Source: an uncultured Lachnospiraceae bacterium (GTDB taxonomy: Bacteria; Bacillota; Clostridia; Lachnospirales; Lachnospiraceae). Taken from it: a stretch of 6,704 nt of DNA. The stretch covers positions 1 through 6,704 of the forward strand of contig CAJUQB010000166.1 of the NCBI GenBank assembly GCA_910588285.1. The letters are read 5' to 3'. Positions 1-5,672 of the stretch are shown piece by piece. The position numbers and the translations under genes are program-made. Numbering within the stretch: the stretch's first letter is position 1; the number at the start of each line of letters is the position of its first letter. The notes under the pieces are model-generated. The model made no database searches and was not told the DNA's origin. It was given only the letters and a program-made list of their open reading frames with translations.

Positions 1-4
1 GCAT

Positions 5-403
5 TTACAAGGCACTGTGTATATGATACCACGCCGTACTCCGGCAGCGTCCGTATATTTCCCCGATTTCCTGCTGTGTGTATCTCCCGAAAAAATAAAG
101 GTAGATGATTTCCCTCTTTTTCTCAGGCAGGACGGACAGGGCTTCGGCAAGCTCCCCACTGTTCAGCATGATTGTCTGACCGCATATCGTAACGGGATAC
201 TCCTCATAGGGATTTATGAAAAGCCCGTCCAATGCGCTTAAAAAGTGATATTTTTCTTCGGTTAGATACTCAAAAGATATTTCCCTTTGCCGCCGTTTGC
301 TCCTGTCGCGCCATGCGTTCATAGCAGCATAACGAATAACAGTTCTGCAAAAGGCGTTAAATGTATATTTGATATGCTCCTTGTATGCTTCTGTGATATT
401 CAC
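5..403 (-). CDS. Small ICE-type RNA polymerase sigma factor (sigma-70 region 2/4-like), probably shortened at C-terminus
   Basis: Reads as a 132-residue member of the small sigma-70-like regulators found in Tn916-type conjugative elements; such proteins are thought to direct transcription of element genes. An N-terminal helical part (about residues 5-40, with NAFCRTVIR) is followed by the conserved CGQT segment, then a region-4 helix-turn-helix at about 92-132 (LPEKKREIIYLYFF, then QQEIGEIYGRCRSTAWYHI). I chose the GTG at 401-403, which has GAGG about 8 bases upstream and gives an N-terminus like remembered relatives. A longer frame starts at TTG 443-445, but that codon lies in the loop of a hairpin. 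The frame ends HSAL then TAA then ATG; relatives usually continue with about 15-20 residues such as QMLRKEM, so a CAA to TAA change is likely. Family confidence is high; whether it is functional is uncertain. Confidence 0.8.
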   Translation of the reverse strand: MNITEAYKEHIKYTFNAFCRTVIRYAAMNAWRDRSKRRQREISFEYLTEEKYHFLSALDGLFINPYEEYPVTICGQTIMLNSGELAEALSVLPEKKREIIYLYFFGRYTQQEIGEIYGRCRSTAWYHIHSAL

Positions 404-429
404 GGAAATTCCCTCTTTCTGGATAATAT

Positions 430-458
430 AAGAGGGTGACAGCAAGTGCCACCCTCTT
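430..458 (-). terminator. Perfect 9-bp hairpin between the 39-aa gene and the sigma gene
   Basis: AAGAGGGTG (430-438) and CACCCTCTT (450-458) are perfect inverted repeats around an 11-base loop. Read on the minus strand the stem is followed by TATATTATCC, an AT-rich but imperfect U-tract. It lies after the stop of the small membrane protein gene and before the sigma gene, so it could be a partial terminator or attenuator. It also buries the alternative TTG start and its GAGGG ribosome site. The structure is certain; the role is inferred. Confidence 0.4.
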
Positions 459-507
459 GATTCACCAACAGCAAAGATAGGTGCGACTGGCTTTACTATT
501 TACTGCT

Positions 508-627
508 TTAAGGTTTTTCTTCGTTCTTATTCCGCTTTTTGTTTTTACACCACCATGTACCTGCCACTGAACCGCTACCGCCTAAAATGAGCATAACCAA
601 AATAATAAGTGTCCACCAATCATACAT
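508..627 (-). CDS. Small 39-residue single-span membrane protein, unknown function
   Basis: A short reading frame: ATG at 625-627, TAA at 508-510, 39 residues. The protein begins MYDWW, has one hydrophobic segment (about residues 6-24, TLIILVMLILGGSGSVAGT), then a WWC motif and a strongly charged tail (KNKKRNKNEEKP). That layout suggests a small membrane protein with an N-out/C-in orientation by the positive-inside rule. It is supported by AAAGGAG 9 bases before the ATG and by a near-consensus sigma-A promoter about 60 bases upstream, both in the right orientation. The glycine/serine-rich stretch is of the type that packs helices together. I do not recognise the family. It could be a regulatory micro-protein, a type I toxin-like peptide or a helper of a transporter; nothing here decides between them. 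It precedes the sigma gene on the same strand. Confidence 0.65.
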   Translation of the reverse strand: MYDWWTLIILVMLILGGSGSVAGTWWCKNKKRNKNEEKP

Positions 628-646
628 TCCTGATTTCTCCTTTCAT

Positions 647-678
647 GGGCAGGTCAAATTTAGAAAAAAATCCTGCCC
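647..678 (-). promoter_or_regulatory. Leader hairpin (GGGCAGG/CCTGCCC) before the 39-aa gene
   Basis: On the minus strand GGGCAGG (672-678 complement) and CCTGCCC (647-653 complement) form a perfect 7-bp GC-rich stem around an 18-base AT-rich loop. The upstream arm starts at or next to the predicted transcription start and the stem ends 2-3 bases before the AAAGGAG ribosome site. It could stabilise the 5' end of the mRNA or affect access to the ribosome site. No known riboswitch is recognised. Confidence 0.45.
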
Positions 679-684
679 TAAGAC

Positions 685-713
685 AGTATAACTTATTTTT
701 AACCATATGTCAA
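685..713 (-). promoter_or_regulatory. Near-consensus sigma-A promoter for the 39-aa gene and probably the sigma gene
   Basis: Minus strand: TTGACA (708-713) and TATACT (685-690) separated by exactly 17 bases. The -35 is a perfect match and the -10 matches five of six. Transcription would start near 678, at the start of the leader hairpin. The strength contrasts with the tiny gene immediately downstream. Confidence 0.8.
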
Positions 714-733
714 TTATTTCATACATTTTAGCA

Positions 734-775
734 AAAAAATATTGCTTGCCTTTTCAGTGACAAGCAATATTTTTT
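734..775 (-). terminator. Strong intrinsic terminator (probably bidirectional)
   Basis: A perfect 15-bp inverted repeat, AAAAAATATTGCTTG (734-748) against CAAGCAATATTTTTT (761-775), with a 12-base loop. Runs of A on one side and T on the other would give a U-tract in either direction. It sits directly after the TAG of the membrane protein gene at 778-780, so it ends the regulator/membrane-protein unit and insulates the promoter at 685-713. Confidence 0.85.
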
Positions 776-777
776 GG

Positions 778-1095
778 CTATTGAATTTTTTTGTATATCA
801 GAATTGCGACAACCTCAACCGTAAGTACAATATCGTATATCCATTGAACGCAAAAAGCTACCGTATCGTAATTTATGGGGATACAATCTGATATCTTTGC
901 AAAAAAATTAACAAGGAAAATGAATACAATCATAGAAATAATACTTGCTTTTCCAATGATTGCCCGTCCTCTTTCATCACGGGAAGATTTTATAAAAAAT
1001 AAAATAATCAAAATTAACGTAATCGGTAAACCATACCATATCCCTATCAACAGAATTTGTCTATTATTCACAAGTTCATTTAGTATCTCAATCAC
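778..1095 (-). CDS. Three-helix membrane protein partnered with an XRE regulator
   Basis: A 105-residue hydrophobic protein with likely membrane spans at about residues 14-35, 50-67 and 79-101. The loop between spans 1 and 2 carries SSRDERGRAIIGKAS, a DER..I..KA pattern often seen in small membrane proteins encoded next to Xre/Cro regulators (DUF2178-like; this family name is from memory). The start is GTG at 1093-1095, which overlaps the regulator's TGA by 4 bases (1092-1095) and follows GGAGG at a 7-base distance, so the two genes are translationally coupled. Function is unknown. A role in sensing a membrane state for the regulator, or being controlled by it, is inference from the pairing. 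A strong terminator follows the stop. Confidence 0.75.
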   Translation of the reverse strand: MIEILNELVNNRQILLIGIWYGLPITLILIILFFIKSSRDERGRAIIGKASIISMIVFIFLVNFFAKISDCIPINYDTVAFCVQWIYDIVLTVEVVAILIYKKIQ

Positions 1096-1316
1096 TTTTC
1101 TACCTCCGAAAAATCAAATAAATCTTCAATCGTTACATCAAATACTTTTGAAATACTATACGCCAACATCATAGAGGGATTATAGCGATTTCGTTCAAGC
1201 TGCATAATTGTTTGTCTTGAGACACCCACCAAATCGGCAAGTTCTTGTTGTGTCATTCTCTTTGTGGCTCTGTATACATGGATTTTACTTTCAAACTGAT
1301 ATTTATTTTTTGACAA
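1092..1316 (-). CDS. XRE-family helix-turn-helix transcriptional regulator (74 aa)
   Basis: A compact DNA-binding protein that is almost only a helix-turn-helix domain. Residues 22-42 read TQQELADLVGVSRQTIMQLER, a textbook Xre/Cro HTH, followed by the NP at 46-47 and a third-helix stretch (LAYSISKVFDVTIEDLFDF) typical of the YozG/short Xre group. There is no effector domain. The start is TTG at 1314-1316 with AGGCGG upstream at workable spacing; the next ATG would lie inside the domain. It is first in a two-gene unit with the membrane protein, and its own promoter at 1362-1390 drives both. Such pairs are frequent in accessory DNA of Firmicutes and the regulator often represses its own operon, but no operator is evident here. 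Confidence 0.9.
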   Translation of the reverse strand: MSKNKYQFESKIHVYRATKRMTQQELADLVGVSRQTIMQLERNRYNPSMMLAYSISKVFDVTIEDLFDFSEVEK

Positions 1317-1361
1317 TGGCTCGCCGCCTTTCTTTGCTGTTATTATTATTTAGCAGATATG

Positions 1362-1390
1362 AGTATAACATATTTCTTGCATTTTGTCGA
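1362..1390 (-). promoter_or_regulatory. Sigma-A promoter for the XRE regulator unit
   Basis: Minus strand: TCGACA (1385-1390) and TATACT (1362-1367) spaced by 17 bases, five of six matches in each box. The start would be near 1355, about 40 bases before the TTG start of the regulator. No clear palindromic operator overlaps it. Confidence 0.7.
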
Positions 1391-1458
1391 ATAAAGATTA
1401 AAAACACGGAAATAGAAAGAGGGATTCCGTAGCAGTCGTATACACATTTCCACGGTGC

Positions 1459-1671
1459 TTATCTTTTGGTCTTTGGTTTCTTTGGTTCGGAATAGCAGTT
1501 TTTTTCCAGGTCATACACCTCTATCGGTACGGCTCCGGCAATGGCCTGCTGCACCATTTTTACAAGCTCCCGCGTGTAGTCTGCCTCCTGGCCATGGATA
1601 CTGCAGGCTTCTGGATCGTAGGAGCCATTATAATTTTTCCCGTGCCCTGCAATCAATAATACTTTTTCCAT
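1459..1671 (-). pseudogene. N-terminal fragment of an N-acetylmuramoyl-L-alanine amidase (phage/lysin type)
   Basis: The first 60 or so residues match the start of Amidase_3-type cell-wall amidases: MEKVLLIAGHGKN, then the conserved QEADYTRELVK, then VYDLEKNCY. His10 of AGHG and Glu29 of QEAD would be zinc ligands. After residue 60 the sequence turns to SEPKKPKTKR and stops, whereas full enzymes are roughly 180-300 residues and need further His and Glu residues. The gene therefore lost its 3' part at about position 1490 and should not be active. The ATG is at 1669-1671, with AAAGGA about 12 bases upstream. Just before it, on the same strand, an open frame ends with TAA at 1678-1680, which may be the tail of a holin-like or other upstream gene cut by the IS110 insertion. 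Probably a remnant of a prophage lysis cassette. Confidence 0.7.
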
Positions 1672-1773
1672 ATTAACTTACATTCCTTTCGCTTCGCTCA
1701 GGCACAAATCGCAATGAAAGTGGCTGAGCTTCTTTTCTATTTTCTTTTCTTCTGTTACACTCCTTATAGCAGA

Positions 1774-1779
1774 TATACT
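1774..1779 (+). promoter_or_regulatory. -10 box at IS110 left end without a -35 partner
   Basis: TATACT with no recognisable -35 at 16-18 bases upstream (the sequence there is TTCTGTTA-like). In studied IS110 elements the bridge-RNA promoter is assembled across the joined ends in the excised circle, the -10 coming from the left end. This box fits that arrangement, with transcription from about 1786. Inference from one hexamer. Confidence 0.35.
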
Positions 1780-1785
1780 ACAGAG

Positions 1786-1976
1786 CACGGAGGAGGAAGT
1801 AGAATCGATTCCTCCATTTTGGAATAAAGTCCGCATTTTAACATGTGTCGGCTGCCTTTACAAGCACAAATGAGTGGGCTCTGAACCCGAAACCTAATGA
1901 TTGTCAAAGCAATTCCTTAGGTCTTTCTTTGCTGGACAGTCAGTCAATGTCTGCTTATCTTAAGGAGGTGTTACTT
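1786..1976 (+). ncRNA. Candidate bridge RNA in the 5' non-coding region of the IS110 element
   Basis: Between the -10 box and the transposase start are about 190 untranslated bases, close to the roughly 180-nt bridge RNA of IS621. A 5' stem is formed by GGAGGAA (1792-1798) and TTCCTCC (1809-1815) around 10 bases that themselves hold the palindrome GAATCGATTC. Further on, CCTAA (1893-1897) pairs with TTAGG (1917-1921) and ATTG (1900-1903) with CAAT (1910-1913), leaving an internal loop of the type that holds guide bases. This is a structural argument only; guide sequences cannot be assigned without the target and donor ends. The 3' flank is a rival location, as in the IS1111 subgroup. Confidence 0.35.
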
Positions 1977-3245
1977 TTGGCTCGTTTATCGATTAAGCAC
2001 TTTGTCTGCTGCGGCATGGACGTCCATAAAAAATTTGTGGTCGCTACCATCGCTTTCACAGACTACCGTGGCGTTACTACTTATATAAAAAAACGCTTCG
2101 CCACGTTCAATTCTGACCTCAAGGCTTTGAAAAAATGGCTCCTTGACCATCACTGTACTGAGGTCTGTATGGAATCCACCGGCAAATATTGGATTCCTAT
2201 ATTTAACATCCTGGAAGATTCCTGCCATGTTGTTGTCGCCAACCCAAAGTATGTCCGGGCGATTAAAGGCCAGAAAACCGATGAGAAAGATTCCGAATGG
2301 ATCGCTGACCTTTTTAAATTTGACATCGTTCCTTCCAGTTATATCCCCTGTAAGGAAATTAGAGCTTTGAGGGAGCTGTTCCGGTACCGGCAGAAGCTGG
2401 TTGGCCACCGCAGCAGCGAGAAAAACCGTTTCCAGAATGCCCTTACCGTCTCCAACATCGCGCTTTCTTCCGTACTTACAGATACCTTTGGTAAATCAGC
2501 AACCGCCATTGTTGATTATATCCTTACCTGTGACGTATTTGATCCGGAATACTGCAAATCCCTGCTTCTGAAAAAAGCGAAGGATAAAGCGGATGACGTG
2601 GTAAAGTCCATCATCGGTTATGAACTGCGTGGTGACCAATCGCTTAAGATGAAGGTCTGCAGAAAACATCTTGCCCACATTAATGAATGCGTAGACACCC
2701 TTGACGATGCAATTTCAGACCTGGCTATACCTTACCACAAATTCATCGAATTGGCTATCACAATTCCGGGAATTACAGAAAAATCTGCAACTTACATCAT
2801 TGCTGAAATTGGGGTGGATATGGCGGTATTCAAATCCTCAAAGCGTTTATGCTCCTGGGCTGGACTTACTCCCCAAAATAATGAAAGCGCCGGTAAAAAG
2901 AAGAGTGTCCATATCTCAAGAGCCGGTGTTTACTTAAAACCCTTGCTGGTTCAATGTGCAAACGCAGCAATTAAGGATAAAAAGAATCCTTACTTCAAAT
3001 ACAAATATGACCGTATCAAAAAACGCCGTGGCCATAAACGGGCGATCATCGCCATTGCACGCATGATGCTGACCTGCCTGTTCCATATGTTTTCGAAACA
3101 GGAGGTTTTCAATCCTGCCGATACGGACTATTCGGCTATTCCTGAAGAAATGTACCAGAAATTTCAGGAACAGTACGATAAGAACGCAATCAAACGCCTG
3201 GAGAAGAGAGGCTTTACAATTATCCCTCCTGTTGCAACAGCCTGA
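1977..3245 (+). CDS. IS110-family transposase (DEDD/Tnp_20), 422 aa
   Basis: This recombinase moves the insertion sequence through a circular intermediate, guided in this family by a bridge RNA. The N-terminal RuvC-like domain carries the DEDD set: Asp15 in GMDVHKKF, Glu66 in CMESTGKYW, and Asp102/Asp105 in KTDEKDSEW. A helical middle part (about 125-250) leads to the C-terminal Transposase_20 domain with ITIPGITEKSATYIIAEIG (about 261-279), LCSWAGLTP (291-299) and NNESAGKKK, where Ser304 is the expected nucleophile. The tail includes RRGHKRAIIAIARMMLT. The start is TTG at 1977, with AAGGAGGTG 7 bases upstream; the frame stays open to an ATG at 1845, but that stretch has no family similarity and overlaps the RNA-like leader. 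All motifs are present and the frame is unbroken, so the element may be active. Confidence 0.95.
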   Translation: MARLSIKHFVCCGMDVHKKFVVATIAFTDYRGVTTYIKKRFATFNSDLKALKKWLLDHHCTEVCMESTGKYWIPIFNILEDSCHVVVANPKYVRAIKGQKTDEKDSEWIADLFKFDIVPSSYIPCKEIRALRELFRYRQKLVGHRSSEKNRFQNALTVSNIALSSVLTDTFGKSATAIVDYILTCDVFDPEYCKSLLLKKAKDKADDVVKSIIGYELRGDQSLKMKVCRKHLAHINECVDTLDDAISDLAIPYHKFIELAITIPGITEKSATYIIAEIGVDMAVFKSSKRLCSWAGLTPQNNESAGKKKSVHISRAGVYLKPLLVQCANAAIKDKKNPYFKYKYDRIKKRRGHKRAIIAIARMMLTCLFHMFSKQEVFNPADTDYSAIPEEMYQKFQEQYDKNAIKRLEKRGFTIIPPVATA

Positions 3246-3276
3246 TACCCTCCACTTATAGAATCTTCCTGTGAAA

Positions 3277-3427
3277 GCGGCAGTTTACTGGCGCTCTGGT
3301 ACTATGTTGGCTTTTTTTACGTTTTTCTTTCAACCTAGTTCCCCATGCTTTCTCCCGGTTTTACTTCGGGTAATCCGGCCACGTTGTTTAATCAAAGAGG
3401 GGGTTTAATTCCCCGCAGCTTGCTGCG
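3277..3427 (+). other. Structured 3' non-coding flank of the IS110 element (three hairpins)
   Basis: The stretch 3246-3513 has no gene. It contains three hairpins: GCG-g-CAG / CTG-g-CGC at 3277-3294 with one mismatch; CCGG-TTAC / GTAA-CCGG at 3355-3378 with small internal loops; and CGCAGC-TT-GCTGCG at 3414-3427, next to GGGG/CCCC (3399-3414). A T-run lies at 3312-3318 but is too far from the first hairpin for a standard terminator. The region may be the right end of the element, or its bridge RNA if the element belongs to the IS1111-like type. The base-pairing is visible; the role is inference. Confidence 0.4.
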
Positions 3428-3549
3428 TAACAAACTTTTTCAAAATGTAGATGAAGTATGAAACCAGATAAGGACAAAACTCAAAAATTGTGTTTAAGAC
3501 AGCAGACACAAATATGTGGAGTGAATATCTTATCTGGAGGAAACAGAAA

Positions 3550-3974
3550 ACGGCAAAATCATTATTTGAACAGTTAGGCGGTACATATCACAAAGAAAAT
3601 GGATATTTTATTCCAGATTTACGATTGCCCGCCGAAGAAGAACAGCCGATAGGCACATGGGGGTGAGCGAGTGCCAGTGACACTCAAGCTGCGAACCGAC
3701 CGAGCCGACAGGCAAGAAAGCGGCATCTGAACTATCTGATGCAGTACCGCAAGGTTACATACACCAATCTTCTTATAAGCGGCAAAATCAACGCCTATCT
3801 TGCTGACATCGACAGGCAGGCGCAGAAACGCTTTGAAAGGCTCATTGAGGATATGAAACAGGCGCAGGGCATAACAGAACATTTAAAAGCTGAAGATGCC
3901 TTGGATTAGGAAAGCTTAATAATATAAGGGCTAATGTTAGGGAAATTGTGAACAAGGAAATTATTTACATATAA
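3550..3974 (+). pseudogene. tnpV: tnpV-like gene remnant with several lesions
   Basis: The parts read as TnpV, a small protein of unknown function carried by Tn4451-type and other clostridial elements: AKSLFEQLGGTYHKENGYFIPDLRLPAEEEQPIGTWG, then RHLNYLMQYRKVTYTNLLISGKINAYLADIDRQAQKRFERLIEDMKQAQGITEHLKAEDAL, then, in another frame, GKLNNIRANVREIVNKEIIYI (each given only as recognisable family segments; the last begins near 3910). Three lesions are visible. The expected ATG is ACG at 3550-3552, 9 bases after GGAGG. Between codons for TWG and RHL an extra 54 or so bases (3664-3720) begin with TGA. Near 3905 about 4 bases are missing, which puts TAG in frame at 3907-3909. An upstream in-frame ATG at 3514 could only make a 50-residue peptide. 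Confidence 0.75.
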
Positions 3975-3986
3975 AGAATTAAAATC

Positions 3987-4023
3987 AGAGGGTAGGGATG
4001 AAATGTCTTATCCTCTTGTTTTT
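3987..4023 (+). terminator. Possible weak terminator upstream of the abiE operon
   Basis: AGAGG (3987-3991) can pair with CCTCT (4012-4016), with extra GGAT/ATCC pairing inside as an alternative, followed by TGTTTTT. The stem is short and imperfect. It would separate the tnpV remnant from the operon to its right. The remaining bases to 4080 are AT-rich, with nothing else recognised. Confidence 0.3.
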
Positions 4024-4080
4024 ATAAAATATGGTATGACAAACAGCACGCAACTTTTGTAAAATGTCTGCCTAAAACTA

Positions 4081-4109
4081 TTGAAATTTGTTTTACATTT
4101 CTATATAAT
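4081..4109 (+). promoter_or_regulatory. Sigma-A promoter of the abiEi-abiEii-nuclease operon
   Basis: TTGAAA (4081-4086) and a perfect TATAAT (4104-4109) are separated by exactly 17 bases. Transcription should begin near 4116. AbiEi antitoxins are known to repress their own promoter through their winged helix-turn-helix; I see no clean inverted repeat here that could be named as the operator. Confidence 0.75.
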
Positions 4110-4156
4110 AAAAGCATACAATCAAAGTGTTTTGCGTGCAGAAAGTTGGTGTTTAT

Positions 4157-4762
4157 TTGAATAAAAGGGAACTTGCAAAAAAAGTAATTTTAAATAAAGG
4201 CGGCATAGCAAAAACATCGGACTTTGTTTTAGACGGAATTAAAAATTATGAAGTAGCCGCACTTTGTAAAGAAGGCGTAATAGAAAGAATCCGCCGTGGC
4301 TTTTATCAACTTCCTCAAAATGCCATCGTGACAGATGAACAAATATTAAAAGAAATGCTTCCAAGAGGAATCATCTGCGTAGAATCTGCTCTATTTCATT
4401 ATGGATATAGCGATTTTTCTCCTCGTAAATGGTCGGTTGCAGTGCCACGGACAGCCTCAAGAACAGTAAAACGGGTGCAGGAAATACCCTTGAAACCATA
4501 CTTTATCCAAAAGAATTTTTTGAATTTGGGTAAGACAATAGATAATTTTAATGGCATTTCTCTGGCAGTTTATGACCGTGAGCGGACGCTTTGTGATTGT
4601 TTCAAGTATCGCACGAAATTGGACAATGAAATTTTCAATAAAGCGGTCAATGCCTATGCCATTGATAATAACAAAAACCTTGTAAATCTTTCCAGATATG
4701 CAAAAGAAATGAAACTTTATACAAAGGTCATGAATGTAATGGAGGTGCTTTTGAATGGCTGA
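4157..4762 (+). CDS. abiEi: AbiEi-family antitoxin (type IV toxin-antitoxin, abortive infection)
   Basis: This is the antitoxin partner of an AbiE system; in the family it counteracts the AbiEii toxin without forming a stable complex, and represses the operon. The N-terminal winged helix-turn-helix (about residues 1-55) runs from NKRELAKKVILNKGGIAKTSDF to the hallmark ERIRRGFYQLP. The C-terminal part has CVESALFHYGYSD (74-86) and YDRERTLCDCFKYR (139-152), typical of AbiEi. Length is 201 residues from TTG 4157, which I prefer because the promoter puts the transcript start near 4116, GGTG lies 5 bases upstream, and the protein then begins right at the helix-turn-helix. An in-frame GTG at 4127 (211 residues) would sit about 10 bases into the mRNA with no ribosome site; GTG 4136 is another option. 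The last 8 bases overlap the toxin gene. Confidence 0.88.
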   Translation: MNKRELAKKVILNKGGIAKTSDFVLDGIKNYEVAALCKEGVIERIRRGFYQLPQNAIVTDEQILKEMLPRGIICVESALFHYGYSDFSPRKWSVAVPRTASRTVKRVQEIPLKPYFIQKNFLNLGKTIDNFNGISLAVYDRERTLCDCFKYRTKLDNEIFNKAVNAYAIDNNKNLVNLSRYAKEMKLYTKVMNVMEVLLNG

Positions 4763-5672
4763 TATAGCTGCATCTGTGCTCGCAAGATTGAAAAACAAAG
4801 CCGCTGAAAGCGGCAGAACTTATCAGCTCTGTCTGCAACTTTTCTGCCAGGAAGAGTTCTTACGTCGTTTGGAGAAATCCAAATACGTTGATAATCTCAT
4901 TCTCAAAGGCGGTCTGTTTATTTATTCTGTTACCAATTTCGACAGCCGTGTCACAGTGGATGTTGATTTCCTTCTTCGGAAGGTACCAAATACGCCCGAA
5001 GAATTAAAACCTGTATTAGAAGAAATCATCGGAATATCTACAGGAAATAATTTTATTAGCTTTGAAATCAAAGAAATTGCGCCGATTGCTGTTGCAAAAA
5101 AGTATGCTGGTATCGGGGTTTCTCTTGTGGCGAGAATTAAGAATACCAGAACACCATTCAGTATTGATTTTGGTGTTGGCGATGTCATTGTACCAAAACA
5201 TGAAAAACGAAAAATCCCCACGCAGCTTGATGATTTTCCTTCCCCTACAGTGAACACTTATTCACTTGAAACAACAATTGCAGAAAAGATAGACGCAATA
5301 CTCAGCCTAATGGAGTTCTCCAGTAGAATGAAAGACTACTATGACATTTACTACCTTGCAAATAGATTTGATTTTGACGGTGCGACACTTACCAAGGCTC
5401 TAAAAAAGACCTTTAAAAACCGGGGGCATGCCTTTACTGTTGGACAATTTGAACAGGTAATAGAGTTTGTAAATGATGAAGCAATGCAGAAGAAGTGGAA
5501 CGCATTTTGCCGAAAAATTGATACAGATACAGAGGATTATGGGATTGTTTTGAGAAAGATAAACAATTTCCTCGCCAAGCCATTTATGGCGGCTGTTACC
5601 GATAATGATCTAACCGAACACTGGATTTCCTCGGTAAATGAATGGCGAAAAAAAGGAGTTTCATATGGCTAA
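4755..5672 (+). CDS. abiEii: AbiEii-family nucleotidyltransferase toxin
   Basis: A 305-residue member of the AbiEii/DUF1814 nucleotidyltransferase-like toxins, which in the characterised systems stop growth by modifying RNA (tRNA 3'-end nucleotide addition is shown for relatives). Motifs in order: LKGGLFIYS (about 50-58, the GG nucleotide-binding motif), TVDVDFLLR (67-75, metal-binding Asp69 and Asp71), SIDFGVGD (136-143, a third acidic site), TTIAEKIDAIL (173-183, with Lys178), and RMKDYYDIYYL (191-201, Asp194). All expected catalytic positions are present, so it should be active. The ATG at 4755 follows GGAGGTG by 7 bases and lies inside the end of abiEi (8-base overlap), so toxin synthesis is coupled to antitoxin synthesis. 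The 3' end likewise overlaps the nuclease gene by 8 bases, which makes the third gene part of the same unit. Confidence 0.92.
   Translation: MADIAASVLARLKNKAAESGRTYQLCLQLFCQEEFLRRLEKSKYVDNLILKGGLFIYSVTNFDSRVTVDVDFLLRKVPNTPEELKPVLEEIIGISTGNNFISFEIKEIAPIAVAKKYAGIGVSLVARIKNTRTPFSIDFGVGDVIVPKHEKRKIPTQLDDFPSPTVNTYSLETTIAEKIDAILSLMEFSSRMKDYYDIYYLANRFDFDGATLTKALKKTFKNRGHAFTVGQFEQVIEFVNDEAMQKKWNAFCRKIDTDTEDYGIVLRKINNFLAKPFMAAVTDNDLTEHWISSVNEWRKKGVSYG

Larger units (their letters stand above)
1760..3440 (+). mobile_element. IS110-family insertion sequence (ends approximate)
   Basis: The element is defined by an intact DEDD/serine transposase with structured non-coding DNA on both sides. IS110-family elements usually lack terminal inverted repeats and target duplications of useful length, so the ends cannot be fixed from one copy. 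On the left it must start after the amidase-linked sequence (right of about 1700), and a -10 box at 1774-1779 probably lies inside. On the right, non-coding DNA runs to about 3440, before sequence leading into the tnpV remnant. The implied size of about 1.7 kb suits the family. Confidence 0.6.

Noticed and set aside
1420..1507. Repeated TAGCAGT and inverted TTCCG/CGGAA near 1420-1437 and 1484-1507 as ends of a small element
   Set aside because: Matches are only 5-7 bases and not arranged as proper terminal repeats; likely chance.
1678..1770. Minus-strand open tail ending at TAA 1678-1680, just before the amidase, as a truncated holin-like gene
   Set aside because: The visible residues (such as HFHCDLCLSEAKGM) match no family I can name and no start is visible; mentioned only as context.
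1845..1976. N-terminal extension of the transposase frame from an ATG at 1845
   Set aside because: No IS110 similarity in these 44 residues, it overlaps RNA-like hairpins, and the TTG at 1977 has an excellent ribosome site and gives the usual family N-terminus.
1986..2408. 140-codon open frame on the minus strand inside the transposase gene
   Set aside because: Lies antisense to a clearly conserved gene, has no recognisable domain or ribosome site, and is explained by codon bias of the transposase.
3663..3720. Insertion in tnpV beginning GTGAGCG, reminiscent of a group II intron 5' end (GTGYG)
   Set aside because: Only about 57 bases long, without domain V or a typical 3' end, so it is far too short for a group II intron.
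3619..3882. 87-codon minus-strand open frame antisense to the tnpV remnant
   Set aside because: The plus strand carries clear TnpV segments; the antisense product has no recognisable features.
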